Source: Kuafuiihalomonas sp039024635 (lineage in GTDB: Bacteria > Myxococcota > Kuafuiibacteriia > Kuafuiibacteriales > Kuafuiibacteriaceae). From it: a stretch of DNA of 41,202 bases. The stretch spans positions 1 through 41,202 of the forward strand of contig JBCCQA010000039.1 in the NCBI GenBank assembly GCA_039024635.1, given 5' to 3'. Both the position numbers and the translations under genes were made by a program. Of this stretch, positions 1 through 9,582 are shown one piece after another (positions within the stretch are counted from its first letter, which is position 1; each line of letters begins with the position of its first letter). The notes below the pieces were generated by a model. It had not been told where the DNA came from. It worked only from the letters and a program-made list of their open reading frames with translations, and ran no database searches.

Positions 1-96
1 CCCTAAGGAAGGGAATGGAATCGAAAGTGGAGAACAGGTGGCGGACAACCGCAACTCTTGTTGTGGCAGAGCATGAAAACTCCAATGAGGTCGGTA

Positions 97-170
97 CGCG
101 GATGGCAGGATTCGAACCTGCGGCCTTTGGCTTCGGAGGCCAACACTCTATCCAGCTGAGCTACACCCGC
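97..170 (-). tRNA. tRNA-Arg (anticodon CCG)
   Basis: The minus strand folds into a complete cloverleaf. The acceptor stem GCGGGTG pairs with CATCCGC (one G-T wobble), followed by discriminator G. The D arm is GCTC/GAGT, the anticodon stem TTGGC/GCCAA holds loop CTCCGAA, and the T arm is GCAGG-TTCGAAT-CCTGC. The anticodon at loop positions 3-5 is CCG, which reads the arginine codon CGG. No CCA is encoded after the discriminator, so the end must be added by CCA transferase. It lies 3 bases downstream of tRNA-Cys and is probably cut from the same precursor. Confidence 0.96.
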
Positions 171-173
171 TTG

Positions 174-246
174 AGGTGCCGACCGGACTCGAACCGGTGA
201 TTGTAGGTTTTGCAAACCTATGCCTTACCAACTTGGCTACGGCACC
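174..246 (-). tRNA. tRNA-Cys (anticodon GCA)
   Basis: The minus strand gives acceptor stem GGTGCCG paired with CGGCACC and discriminator T, the U73 that cysteinyl-tRNA synthetase normally requires. The anticodon stem TAGGT/ACCTA holds loop TTGCAAA, so the anticodon is GCA. The T arm is ACCGG-TTCGAGT-CCGGT. CCA is not encoded; the three bases CAA separate it from tRNA-Arg. It is the first gene of the pair in transcription order. Confidence 0.96.
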
Positions 247-257
247 GCGGAGTCGGG

Positions 258-286
258 ACATCGCCCGGGCGGGGGTCGACAGTCAA
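258..286 (-). promoter_or_regulatory. possible promoter of the tRNA pair
   Basis: On the minus strand a good -35 element, TTGACT (281-286), lies about 17-18 bases before the region (257-263) where a -10 box should sit, 11-12 bases upstream of tRNA-Cys. The -10 itself is poor (CGATGT or GATGTC). Placement fits a tRNA promoter, but only the -35 is convincing. Confidence 0.3.
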
Positions 287-372
287 GAAAGTCGCGATAT
301 GAAGCCGTCTGGCGCCCAGATGGTCGTTTCGGATTAGACGTGCGGGAATCCGTGTGTAGCTAGGATTTCGCG

Positions 373-720
373 ATGCCGCTCTACGACTACGCCTGCAGCG
401 CCTGTGGCGCGGAGATTGAGATCCAGCACAAGATGTCCGACCCGGCGCCTACCGAGTGTTCCATCTGCGGCAGCCACAGCCTGGAGCGCCTGGTCTCCCA
501 GTCGGCCTTCAGCCTCAAGGGCGGCGGCTGGTACGCCGATGGCTACAGCTCCAAGCCCGACGGTGCCAAGAAGGACGGCGGCGAGTCGAAGGCCGGCGGC
601 GAGTCGAAAGCCGGCGGTGAGTCCAAGGACGGGGCGACCAAGAAGGACGGCGGCGCCAAGACCGAGGGCGGCAGCAGCAAGAAGGCCGACAGCAAGACCA
701 CCAAGAGCGACGCTGCCTAG
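373..720 (+). CDS. FmdB-family zinc-ribbon protein with repetitive hydrophilic tail
   Basis: A 115-residue protein. Residues 1-55 are an FmdB/CxxC_CXXC_SSSS-type zinc ribbon: it opens MPLYDYAC, with Cys pairs CSAC (residues 8-11) and CSIC (29-32) that would bind one zinc. The rest is a Gly/Lys/Ser/Asp tail without predicted fold, including three copies of the hexapeptide GGESKA or a variant. FmdB proteins are named after a suspected regulator of formamidase genes, but for most members the function is unknown, so no process is assigned. AGGA about 8 bases upstream of the ATG is a plausible ribosome binding site. The gene stands alone and converges on ihfA. Confidence 0.85.
   Translation: MPLYDYACSACGAEIEIQHKMSDPAPTECSICGSHSLERLVSQSAFSLKGGGWYADGYSSKPDGAKKDGGESKAGGESKAGGESKDGATKKDGGAKTEGGSSKKADSKTTKSDAA
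577..630 (+). repeat. 18-bp tandem repeat, 3 copies, in the FmdB-like gene
   Basis: Three in-frame 18-base units (577-594, 595-612, 613-630) encode GGESKA, GGESKA and GGESKD. Copies 1 and 2 differ at one base; copy 3 has diverged further. This is a coding minisatellite in an apparently disordered tail. Confidence 0.85.
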
Positions 721-721
721 T

Positions 722-740
722 GGGCTGCCCCTGGCGGCCC
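722..740. terminator. hairpin between convergent genes
   Basis: GGGCTGCC (722-729), loop CCT, GGCGGCCC (733-740) form an 8-bp stem with one wobble pair. It begins one base after the stop of the FmdB-like gene and lies 5 bases beyond the ihfA stop on the other strand, as expected of a bidirectional terminator. There is no T tract on either side, so function is inferred from position and stem strength only. Confidence 0.45.
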
Positions 741-745
741 CTAGC

Positions 746-1075
746 TCACGTGTTGAGCTGATCCTTCAGGACCTGGCTCGGCTTGAACGAGAGCACCCGC
801 CGAGCCGAAATCTCGATGTCCTGACCCGTCTGAGGGTTCCGCCCGACCCGGGGCTTCTTCTCTCGGACCACGAAGTTCCCAAAGCCCGAGATCTTCACCG
901 AGTCGCCGGCGGCGAGCGTCTCTTTCATGGACTCGAAGAGCAGGTCCACGATCTCTGCCGCATCCCGGCGTGAGAGCCCGCCAATCTTGGTGTACACCGC
1001 CTCCACGAAGTCGGCCTTGGTCAGGGTCCGACCCATGATTTCGGAGGCAAAGCTGCTGGGTGTTCCGTCGGCCAT
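746..1075 (-). CDS. ihfA: integration host factor alpha-type DNA-bending protein
   Basis: A small HU/IHF-family protein of the nucleoid: a dimer that inserts beta arms into the minor groove and bends DNA. The motif GFGNF and the arm signature GRNPQTG followed by ISARRVLSFKPS are those of IhfA. The ATG at 1075 gives 109 residues; an internal ATG at 1036 (protein beginning MGRTLTKADF) gives 96, closer to the family's usual length of about 99. Neither start has a convincing ribosome binding site; I kept the longer one because it lies 9 bases after the merR stop. As in E. coli, ihfA lies downstream of pheST, although here merR comes between. Confidence 0.9.
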   Translation of the reverse strand: MADGTPSSFASEIMGRTLTKADFVEAVYTKIGGLSRRDAAEIVDLLFESMKETLAAGDSVKISGFGNFVVREKKPRVGRNPQTGQDIEISARRVLSFKPSQVLKDQLNT

Positions 1076-1084
1076 GTAGGTCTT

Positions 1085-1843
1085 TCAGTCCTGGACCCAC
1101 TCCAGGAGGTCCAAGACCTCCCGTCGAAGGCGAGTCAGCTCGGTCTTGATGGCTCTGCGGTCTTCCGAGGCCAGGTTGGGAATGGCGGGCCCGACCGCGG
1201 AGGGGCTGGCGCCCTCTTCGACGACAGCGCGGGTCTGGGCCACGGTCAGCTGGTGGTCGTGGCGTAGGCGCTTGATCTGCAGGAGCCGAGCCACGTCCTC
1301 TCGACCATAGCGGCGCTGACCAGCTTCGGTCTTGTCCGGCTCGATGCTGGGAAACTCAGCCTCCCAATAGCGGATCACGTAGGGCCGCACTCCGACCAGC
1401 TGGGCGACCTCCCCGATCCGAAAGCTCTCTTGGTCCTTCGGGATCCGGGGGTCTTGGCTCGTCTCGAAGAAAGGGTCGTTCTCGGGCCCCGAACGCTCCT
1501 TTGGATCCTCGGCCCCGGATGCAGCCGGGCCCGGGTCCGACTCGACTTCGGCCTCGAAGACCACCTCGTCGACCACCGACTCGACGTCCGTTCCGCCGAG
1601 ATCGCCAAGCTCGTCGGCCTCACCGGCCAGATCGGGTACGGGGAGCGGGTCCTCACCCAGGGGCCCGCCGAGGCCTGGGGCCTCACGAGCCTCAGGCGCC
1701 TCCTCGGCTTCGATCATCGCCTCGGGGATGGCCGTGTTCTTGGCCCGGATCGCCTCCAGGGCGGCGTCGGGATCGAACAGGTCGTCGGGTTCGGGAAAGA
1801 CGGGCGCTGCGCCCGGTTGAGGTCGTCTATCCCGGCCCGCCAT
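1085..1843 (-). CDS. MerR-family transcriptional regulator with acidic N-terminal extension
   Basis: From the ATG at 1843 the protein has 252 residues. A MerR winged helix occupies about residues 141-205 (FRIGEVAQLVGV, then RYWE, GQRRYGREDV), followed by a helical segment near the C-terminus that could be a dimerisation coil. The first 140 residues are acidic and Pro/Ala-rich, with no recognised fold. No Cys cluster or ligand-binding domain follows the HTH, so the signal sensed is unknown. A MerR gene beside pheST-ihfA is a recurrent arrangement in deltaproteobacteria, but the target is not obvious. A TTG at 1882 would add 13 residues and is less likely. Confidence 0.85.
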   Translation of the reverse strand: MAGRDRRPQPGAAPVFPEPDDLFDPDAALEAIRAKNTAIPEAMIEAEEAPEAREAPGLGGPLGEDPLPVPDLAGEADELGDLGGTDVESVVDEVVFEAEVESDPGPAASGAEDPKERSGPENDPFFETSQDPRIPKDQESFRIGEVAQLVGVRPYVIRYWEAEFPSIEPDKTEAGQRRYGREDVARLLQIKRLRHDHQLTVAQTRAVVEEGASPSAVGPAIPNLASEDRRAIKTELTRLRREVLDLLEWVQD

Positions 1844-1951
1844 GCTCGCCGCCACGCTGCCCCAGCCCAACCACGGGGTCAAGGCGGTCTGACCAGCTAA
1901 TTACCGGTGAACATTGAAGAAATCGCTGCGAAGGAAACAGGCCGATCGTCC

Positions 1952-4396
1952 TCAAGCGCTCCGAAGCTGGATGGAGAACTTGGCCTCCAGGGCCTCCAAG
2001 ATCTCCCTCTGGGCGGCCTCGACCTCTTCGTCTTTCAGAGTCCGATCCGGGGCCCGGAAGCTCATGGCCACCGCCAGGCTGCGGCTGCCCTCGGGGGCGT
2101 GCTCCCCCTCGTAGACGTCGAAGAGCTCCACCGTCTCCAGAGGCGCCGAGCGGGCCGAGGCTCGAATCAGCTCGAGCACCTCGCCGGCGGCATGGGCCTT
2201 CGAGACGAAGAAGGACAGGTCTCGTTGGGCCGGAGGCTGGTTGCTGAGCCCCGCCAGCTTGGCCGGACCCCTTCGGGCCGACTCCAGGGCCTCCAAGATG
2301 AGCTCGGCCACGAAGAGCGGCGGCCCCTCCAAGCCGTAGGCCTCCGCCACGTCGGGATGGAGCTCACCGAAGGCGCCGACGTCCTGCCCGTCCAGGCTCA
2401 GGACACCGGCACTCCGAGGATGAAGATGGGGCGCCTCGACGCTACGGGCCGACGGGGACCCATAGCCCAGGCGAACAAGCAGGCTCTCCAGGACACCTTT
2501 CAAGTCGAATACGTCGAGCTCTGTCGCTTCCGCGCCCCAACCGGACGGGAAGCGTCGGCCCCGCATCACCAGCCCTAGCAAAGGCGTCTCGACCGGCTGC
2601 ACCTGGCGGGCCTGACCCCAGCGAAAGCTCCGACCCAGCTCAAACATCCGAAGGTCGGTGCGAGAGGGAAGCTGGTCCTGATTCCGGCGCGCCGCCGCCA
2701 AGAGCGCCGGCAGGACCGAGAAGCGCAGGAAGGCCGTCTCTTCGCCCAGCGGATTGGCCAGCTCCACCCTGTCCTTAGTTGGTGCCGAGAAGGCCTCGAA
2801 GTCCCGGTCGGCGCAGAAGCCAAGGGACAGCGTCTCGTAGAAGCCGAGCTCGGTGAGACTCTGCTGGAGACGAAGGGCCAGCCGAGGCGCGTGAGCCTCG
2901 GTCCGCACGATGCCCGAAGCAGGCGGCACCAAGCTCGGGATCTCGTCGTAGCCCTGCAGCCGAGCGACTTCTTCGATGAGGTCGACCTCGCGGTGAAGGT
3001 CCTGCCGCCAAGATGGCGTTCGGTACCAGAGCGCGCCCTCCTGGCCTCGTTGAAGCTTCTTGGGCACCTTGGCCGAAGGCACAGCGCGCAGGCCGAGCCG
3101 CTTGAGACCTTCGCGGATCTCGCTTCGTCCGATGCTGCGCCCGACCAGAGCCGTGGCTCGCTCGGGGCGAATTGGCACGAGCTCCGTTCGGTCAGGCAGC
3201 GTTCCGGCCTCGATGCGACCCTTCTCCACCGTGCCGCCTGCGAGCTCCGCGATGAGGCCGGCACAGGTATCAAGCGCAGTCTGCACCATCGCGGGATCCA
3301 CGCCCCGCTCGAAGCGGTGGGAGGCCTCGGTGTGAAGGCCGTGCCGTCGACCTGTGCGTCGCACTCCGGTCGGATCGAACCAGGCCGACTCCAGCAAGAT
3401 GTCGGTCGTCTCGTGGCCCACCTCGGAGTCGGCGCCGCCCATGACGCCGGCGAGGGCGATGGGGCCCTCGCCGTCGGCGATCACCAGGTCTTCTTCGTTC
3501 AGCTTGCGCCGGCTTCCGTCGAGGAGCGCCAGAGCCTCGCCCGAGACCGCGGTCCGAACCCGGACCACCCCGCCCTGAAGCTTCGATAGGTCGAAGGCGT
3601 GGAGCGGGTGCCCGAGCTCCAGCAGCACCAGATTGGTGGCGTCCACTACATTGGACACCGGGCGCTGACCCAAGGCCAAGAGACGCTGCTGCACCAGCAG
3701 AGGCGACGGGCCGACCTGGAGCCCGCGGATCACCCGGGCCCCGTAGAAGGGGCAGCGCGCCTTGGCCTCCAGCTCTATCTTGACGGGGGGGCGGCTGGCC
3801 TTCCGCGCCTCTACCAAGTGAACCAGGGGCTTCGGGGTCCGCAGCTCGAAGAGCGCGGACAACTCCCGGGCCAGGCCGAAGTGCGACAAGAGGTCGGCCC
3901 GATTGGGCGTTAGGTCGAGCTCGTAGATGACGTCGTTCAGGCGAAGGACCTCGGCCACCGGACGGCCCGGCTTGCTTCGGGGCTTGAGGACCATGATGCC
4001 CTCCGATCGCAGTGCCAGACCCAACTCGTCGGCGGCGCAGATCATGCCCATGCTCTCTCGACCTCGGATCTTGCGGGGCTCGATGTGCAGGCCGTTGGGC
4101 AGCGAAATACCGACCGGCGCGAAGGCCACCTTCTGGCCGACGGCCACGTTGGCTGCGCCACACACGACGGGGTGGGAAGCCTGTCCGTCGAATACCGTCG
4201 TGAGCTTCAGCTTGTCGGACTCAGGATGGGGCTCACAGCTGGAGACCTCGCCGACGATCACCCCCGCCACGTCGTCGGCCGGACGATGGACGCCGTCGAC
4301 AGCCACCCCCGCCTGGTCCAGGCGACGCTGGACGGTGGCGGCGTTCGCCTTGAGCTCTGGGACGAGGGACTTGATCCACTCCAGTGAAGCCTTCAC
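1952..4396 (-). CDS. pheT: phenylalanyl-tRNA synthetase beta subunit
   Basis: An 814-residue beta chain of the (alpha-beta)2 enzyme that charges tRNA-Phe. Domains follow the bacterial order: N-terminal MKASLEWIKSLVP, an EMAP/OB-type tRNA-binding domain at about 40-150 (EPHPESDKLKL), the B3/B4 editing region at about 210-385 (LLDGSRRKL, LAGVMGG), the B5 domain (VDLIEEVARLQGYDEIP near 480), a catalytic-like core and a C-terminal FDX-ACB anticodon-binding domain (PPAQRDLSFFVS). Length matches the family. It starts one base after the pheS stop, so the two subunits are translationally coupled. Confidence 0.97.
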   Translation of the reverse strand: MKASLEWIKSLVPELKANAATVQRRLDQAGVAVDGVHRPADDVAGVIVGEVSSCEPHPESDKLKLTTVFDGQASHPVVCGAANVAVGQKVAFAPVGISLPNGLHIEPRKIRGRESMGMICAADELGLALRSEGIMVLKPRSKPGRPVAEVLRLNDVIYELDLTPNRADLLSHFGLARELSALFELRTPKPLVHLVEARKASRPPVKIELEAKARCPFYGARVIRGLQVGPSPLLVQQRLLALGQRPVSNVVDATNLVLLELGHPLHAFDLSKLQGGVVRVRTAVSGEALALLDGSRRKLNEEDLVIADGEGPIALAGVMGGADSEVGHETTDILLESAWFDPTGVRRTGRRHGLHTEASHRFERGVDPAMVQTALDTCAGLIAELAGGTVEKGRIEAGTLPDRTELVPIRPERATALVGRSIGRSEIREGLKRLGLRAVPSAKVPKKLQRGQEGALWYRTPSWRQDLHREVDLIEEVARLQGYDEIPSLVPPASGIVRTEAHAPRLALRLQQSLTELGFYETLSLGFCADRDFEAFSAPTKDRVELANPLGEETAFLRFSVLPALLAAARRNQDQLPSRTDLRMFELGRSFRWGQARQVQPVETPLLGLVMRGRRFPSGWGAEATELDVFDLKGVLESLLVRLGYGSPSARSVEAPHLHPRSAGVLSLDGQDVGAFGELHPDVAEAYGLEGPPLFVAELILEALESARRGPAKLAGLSNQPPAQRDLSFFVSKAHAAGEVLELIRASARSAPLETVELFDVYEGEHAPEGSRSLAVAMSFRAPDRTLKDEEVEAAQREILEALEAKFSIQLRSA

Positions 4397-4397
4397 C

Positions 4398-5459
4398 TCA
4401 GCCTCCCCTCAACTGCTCCAAAACCCGAAGGTCGGAGCGGAACATGTGGCCCAAGTCGTCGACGGCGTGGCGGATCATCGCGATGCGGTCCACGCCCAAG
4501 CCGAAGGCGAAGCCAGTGTAGCGCTCGGCGTCGATCTTGCTCGCCTCCAACACTGCGGGGTGGACCATGCCCGCCCCCAGGATCTCCAGCCATCCGGTGT
4601 GCTTGCAGATCCGGCATCCGGCGCCGTCACAGTTCGCGCACTGCATGTCGACCTCCATTCCGGGCTCTACGAAGGGGAAGAAGCTGGGCCGAAAGCGGGC
4701 CGGACGTTCGCCGAACATCTGGTTGATGAAGGACTGCAAGACACCCTTCAGATGGGCCATCGAGATGCCTTCGTCGACCGCCAAACCCTCGACCTGAAAG
4801 AAGGAGGGGGAGTGGGTCGCGTCGGAGTCGCAGCGAAAGACCCGTCCTGGCGCGATGACCCGAAGGGGCGCACCGCGGGCCTCCATGGTCCGGATCTGGA
4901 CCGGCGAAGTGTGGGTTCTCAGGACGAGCTCGGGTTCGCCTAGGCCTCGACCCTTGACGAAGAAGGTATCCTGCATGTCCCGGGCGGGGTGATCGGGCGG
5001 AAAGTTGAGGGCCTCGAAGTTGTACCAATCGGTCTCGACCTCCGGGCCTTCGGCCAGCTCGAACCCCATGGCGGTGAAAATCTGGACGATGTCCTCCATG
5101 GTGCGGGCGGTCGGGTGTCGCCCCGCCGTGGGCAGGGCCGGACGACCGGGTAGGCTCAAGTCGACCGGGTCTCTTCGGAGTTCGGCCGCTCGGGCCTCGG
5201 ACTCGACCTCAGCGATTCGGCCTTCGAGCTGCCCCTCCAAGCGCTGCTTTATCTTGTTGGTCCGCTGGCCCGCCTCCCGTCGATCTTGGGGCGGCAAGGC
5301 GCCGACGCTGCGCAGGAGCAGGGTGAGACTGCCCTTGGGACCAAAGAAGCGCGAGCGCACGCTCATCAGACCCTCCAGGCCCTCGACTTGGCCCATCTCT
5401 TCTTCGAACTGCTCCTCGACCTCGGCCAGCTTCTCCGGGGTCGGCGCCGATTGGCTCAT
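4398..5459 (-). CDS. pheS: phenylalanyl-tRNA synthetase alpha subunit
   Basis: The 353-residue catalytic subunit activates Phe with ATP and transfers it to tRNA-Phe. A helical coiled-coil N-terminus (about 1-85) is followed by a class II synthetase core. Motif 2 is visible as FRCDSDATHSPSFFQVEG, motif 3 as GLGVDRIAM, and a Cys-rich insertion runs CANCDGAGCRICKHTGW as in many bacterial PheS. Motif 3 is followed by DLGHMF where E. coli has DLRSFF, a local variation of unknown effect. GGAGG abuts the ATG without the usual spacing. The gene begins 31 bases after the ureohydrolase-like gene on the same strand. Confidence 0.97.
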   Translation of the reverse strand: MSQSAPTPEKLAEVEEQFEEEMGQVEGLEGLMSVRSRFFGPKGSLTLLLRSVGALPPQDRREAGQRTNKIKQRLEGQLEGRIAEVESEARAAELRRDPVDLSLPGRPALPTAGRHPTARTMEDIVQIFTAMGFELAEGPEVETDWYNFEALNFPPDHPARDMQDTFFVKGRGLGEPELVLRTHTSPVQIRTMEARGAPLRVIAPGRVFRCDSDATHSPSFFQVEGLAVDEGISMAHLKGVLQSFINQMFGERPARFRPSFFPFVEPGMEVDMQCANCDGAGCRICKHTGWLEILGAGMVHPAVLEASKIDAERYTGFAFGLGVDRIAMIRHAVDDLGHMFRSDLRVLEQLRGG

Positions 5460-5490
5460 CCTCCGGCTATCGGGCAGCCTGGGGCCTTCG

Positions 5491-6441
5491 TCAACGCGTC
5501 AATCGCCGAAGCATGGGGGCAATCGTCTCGGCGAAGCGAGACAGCGCGCCTTTGTGGGCGTCGTCGCGCGTAGGGTCGAGCTGGCAGATGTCGAGCCCCA
5601 GGATCCGATCCACATGCGGCAGGCACTGCTCGAGGGTCCGGCGCAAAAAGGCCCAGTCGAGCCCGTCCGAGACCGGGTCGCGCACGGCGGTCATCAGGTG
5701 AGGGTCCAAACCTCCCACGTCGATGCTGAGGATGGTGGGCCCCATGGCCAGATGCTGGAGCAGCACGGCGCGGTAGCTCGACTCGCCGTCTAGCTCGATC
5801 CGCTCCATGGTCCACACATCCGCCTTGCTGGCCTTCGCGCTCGCCTTGACCCGTGCGTTCATGGGCGCGCGGACACCGGCCACGGTGACCAACTCGGGCT
5901 GAACCGCGGTCGTCTGCAGCGCCTTCCCGAGCGCCGTGTCCTCGGGAAGAAGGCCCATGGCGGCGGCGAGGACCATGCGCTCGGCGTCACCGGTGCTGGT
6001 AAAGGCCGGATCCTTGCGCTTGGCGACGTCGCCCAGAGCCGGTGGGGCCGGCGTCTCCATGTCCAAGATGGCGTCGCAGAGCACGCCCAATCCGATGCCT
6101 TCCGGATGGTTTCGAGAGTGGCCCAGGACCTGGCCAAGAAGACCGAGATGATCACCGCCCAGGACGATGGGAAAGTCGCCGTTGGCGTTCACCTGCTCCA
6201 CAGCGTCGGCGCAGGCCACCACGGCCTCGGTGACGCTGCCGTCGAACTTGAGTGGGGCATCCTCGGGATCGTCTTCGCTGGGGACGGGCACGCTCACCGT
6301 GAGGGGAGGCGCAAAACGGACACCCTCGCCCTCCAGAACGTCGAGGAGCATGTCAGGGGCCCCCCGCTCGCCTCCCTCTTCGTAGCGCCCTGCTGCGCTG
6401 TGCCCCAGGTCGCAGGGGAATAGGACCGGCACCAGGCGCAT
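5491..6441 (-). CDS. arginase/agmatinase-fold protein with altered metal site
   Basis: A 316-residue member of the ureohydrolase (arginase, agmatinase, formiminoglutamase) fold. All three metal-binding blocks can be located: GGDH at 95-98, DAILD at 123-127 where active enzymes have DAHxD, and SIDVGGLDP at 239-247 where they have SxDxDxxDP. In rat arginase I numbering, the four Mn-A ligands (H101, D124, D128, D232) are kept as H98, D123, D127 and D241. Both ligands unique to Mn-B (H126, D234) are replaced, by I125 and G243. A di-manganese hydrolase is therefore unlikely. It may bind one metal, use another chemistry or be non-catalytic; no substrate can be named. It lies between a secreted protein gene and pheS on the same strand. 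Confidence 0.75.
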   Translation of the reverse strand: MRLVPVLFPCDLGHSAAGRYEEGGERGAPDMLLDVLEGEGVRFAPPLTVSVPVPSEDDPEDAPLKFDGSVTEAVVACADAVEQVNANGDFPIVLGGDHLGLLGQVLGHSRNHPEGIGLGVLCDAILDMETPAPPALGDVAKRKDPAFTSTGDAERMVLAAAMGLLPEDTALGKALQTTAVQPELVTVAGVRAPMNARVKASAKASKADVWTMERIELDGESSYRAVLLQHLAMGPTILSIDVGGLDPHLMTAVRDPVSDGLDWAFLRRTLEQCLPHVDRILGLDICQLDPTRDDAHKGALSRFAETIAPMLRRLTR

Positions 6442-6450
6442 GGTCGAGGC

Positions 6451-6479
6451 ACTAGAAGGCGAATCGTTCTTGGACGCAA
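6451..6479 (-). promoter_or_regulatory. weak candidate promoter of the ureohydrolase-like gene
   Basis: On the minus strand TTGCGT (6474-6479) and TCTAGT (6451-6456) are separated by 17 bases. The -10 matches TATAAT at four of six positions. It ends 9 bases before the start codon, so transcription would begin about 3 bases ahead of the ATG. Elements are weak and chance cannot be excluded. Confidence 0.28.
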
Positions 6480-6495
6480 GTTTGGGACGAATTCA

Positions 6496-7572
6496 TCAGT
6501 GCACCGACAGCTCGGCGATGCAGCCCCCGCCGGTCCCGAGAAATTCGAAGCGCACCCACCCCGCCCGCCGGGGCTTGTTCGGGAAGAGCAGCCACTGGGT
6601 ACCCCCCCGGCGACTACTGAGGGGAAAGGTGCCCCAACCCGCGATACCGGGCGGGAGATCGCTCTCTCGCTCGAGGATGGCGTCGTAGGCCCCTCCGATG
6701 GAGACGGCGACGGTCCGGGCCGCGGGCGCTTCGCGAAAACCTTGGTCGCCGCCTCCGCAACCGGGAACCAGCCGGATCATCTGGACCGAGACCGTCTCCT
6801 CGAAGTGAAGGGTCAGTCTACGGGACCCGTCATCGGGCATGGACCAGCCCGTATCCAAGTCGGCATCGACCACGACCGCGGCCGAGGGACCATCGCCCGC
6901 CTCTGCTTCTAGCCCTTCGACCCAGACTGGCGAGAAGGGCTTCAGAAAATCGACGTAGTCTTCTCGACCCCGGATGGCACCGACCCGACCCTCGGTGCGC
7001 CACTCGTAGACCGTTCTTTCTGCCCCGACCGAGACCGAGATGGGGCCACTCCGACCGGAGAGCTTCAGGACTCGGGGTCCGCGACGCCAAACGATGCGGG
7101 CGCGTTCCCCCTCGGGTCGTTCGACGAAGACCTCAGACGTCGTCGGCCCCAGCCGCAGGTCGAGCTTGTGGGCAGCGTCCGGGATCACGAAGGGCTCTTC
7201 CCAAGTCACTCGACCCCGACCCTGTTCGTCGAAGCCCAGGACTTGCACGTGCTCCACGAGCTCGTCGGGCGTTCGCCGGCGGCGGAACAGAACCAGGTCG
7301 TTCGAGTTGCCCAGCGCGGCCGCTTCCACACTCCGAAGCTCGCCTTCGGCTTCGGCCACTGCCCGAAGCCGCCAGCGACGGCCATCGGCAACCAACACCC
7401 GGAGCCGGTCCCGTGCCCCTCGTCGTTCGACGATGCCGACTCGGTCCGGGGGAAGGTCGAGCCAGCGTCGAAGGACCCACCCCTCATCCACGAGGTCGGA
7501 GCGCCAGAGCGCGTCGACGTCGCGCTCCGGAGCACCAAGGGTGAAGAAACAAAGGGCGGCGCCGATGAGCAC
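6496..7572 (-). CDS. secreted protein with C-terminal discoidin-like glycan-binding domain
   Basis: A 358-residue protein. The first 14 residues (MLIGAALCFFTLGA) look like a short signal peptide, so it is probably exported. Residues about 15-215 are rich in Arg and beta-forming residues and match nothing I recognise. Residues about 225-358 resemble a galactose-binding-like beta sandwich: DADLDTGW, LTLHFEE, IRLVPGCG and the final CIAELSVH follow the pattern of discoidin / NADase-type glycan-binding domains. That suggests binding to a surface sugar, but no enzymatic domain is seen. It sits 32 bases after the acyl-CoA synthetase gene and 54 bases before the ureohydrolase-like gene, all on one strand. 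Confidence 0.7.
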   Translation of the reverse strand: MLIGAALCFFTLGAPERDVDALWRSDLVDEGWVLRRWLDLPPDRVGIVERRGARDRLRVLVADGRRWRLRAVAEAEGELRSVEAAALGNSNDLVLFRRRRTPDELVEHVQVLGFDEQGRGRVTWEEPFVIPDAAHKLDLRLGPTTSEVFVERPEGERARIVWRRGPRVLKLSGRSGPISVSVGAERTVYEWRTEGRVGAIRGREDYVDFLKPFSPVWVEGLEAEAGDGPSAAVVVDADLDTGWSMPDDGSRRLTLHFEETVSVQMIRLVPGCGGGDQGFREAPAARTVAVSIGGAYDAILERESDLPPGIAGWGTFPLSSRRGGTQWLLFPNKPRRAGWVRFEFLGTGGGCIAELSVH

Positions 7573-7604
7573 CAGCCGAGACTACCCGATCCCGGGCGCG
7601 AGGG

Positions 7605-9452
<1,848 letters not shown>

Positions 9453-9459
9453 GTCCCGT

Positions 9460-9488
9460 TACCTAGGAATACCTTCTGGCACTGTCAA
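9460..9488 (-). promoter_or_regulatory. candidate fadD promoter, possibly leaderless
   Basis: A perfect -35 hexamer TTGACA (9483-9488, minus strand) is followed after exactly 17 bases by TAGGTA (9460-9465), a weak -10. The fadD ATG starts 7 bases later, so the predicted first transcript base is next to the start codon. The -35 quality and spacing support a promoter; the leaderless reading is inference. Confidence 0.45.
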
Positions 9489-9562
9489 TGCGCGCCGTGA
9501 TGCTGGCCACGCGTGATCGAAAAGGGCTCACCCCAGCCTCTGGCAGCCTTCTTTTGCGCGTC

Positions 9563-9571
9563 TGCTATGCT
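9563..9571 (+). promoter_or_regulatory. extended -10 element upstream of pfkA
   Basis: TGC directly before TATGCT (9566-9571) is an extended -10 (TGn-TATAAT type); no good -35 precedes it. Transcription would start near 9578, while the likely ribosome binding site AGGGCGG (about 9572-9578) overlaps that point, so either the leader is very short or another promoter is used. Confidence 0.35.
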
Positions 9572-9582
9572 AGGGCGGCATC

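Noticed and set aside
3..215. Short frames on both strands over the first 215 bases
   Set aside because: They run through the tRNA-Arg and tRNA-Cys genes and have tRNA-derived peptide sequence; no ribosome site.
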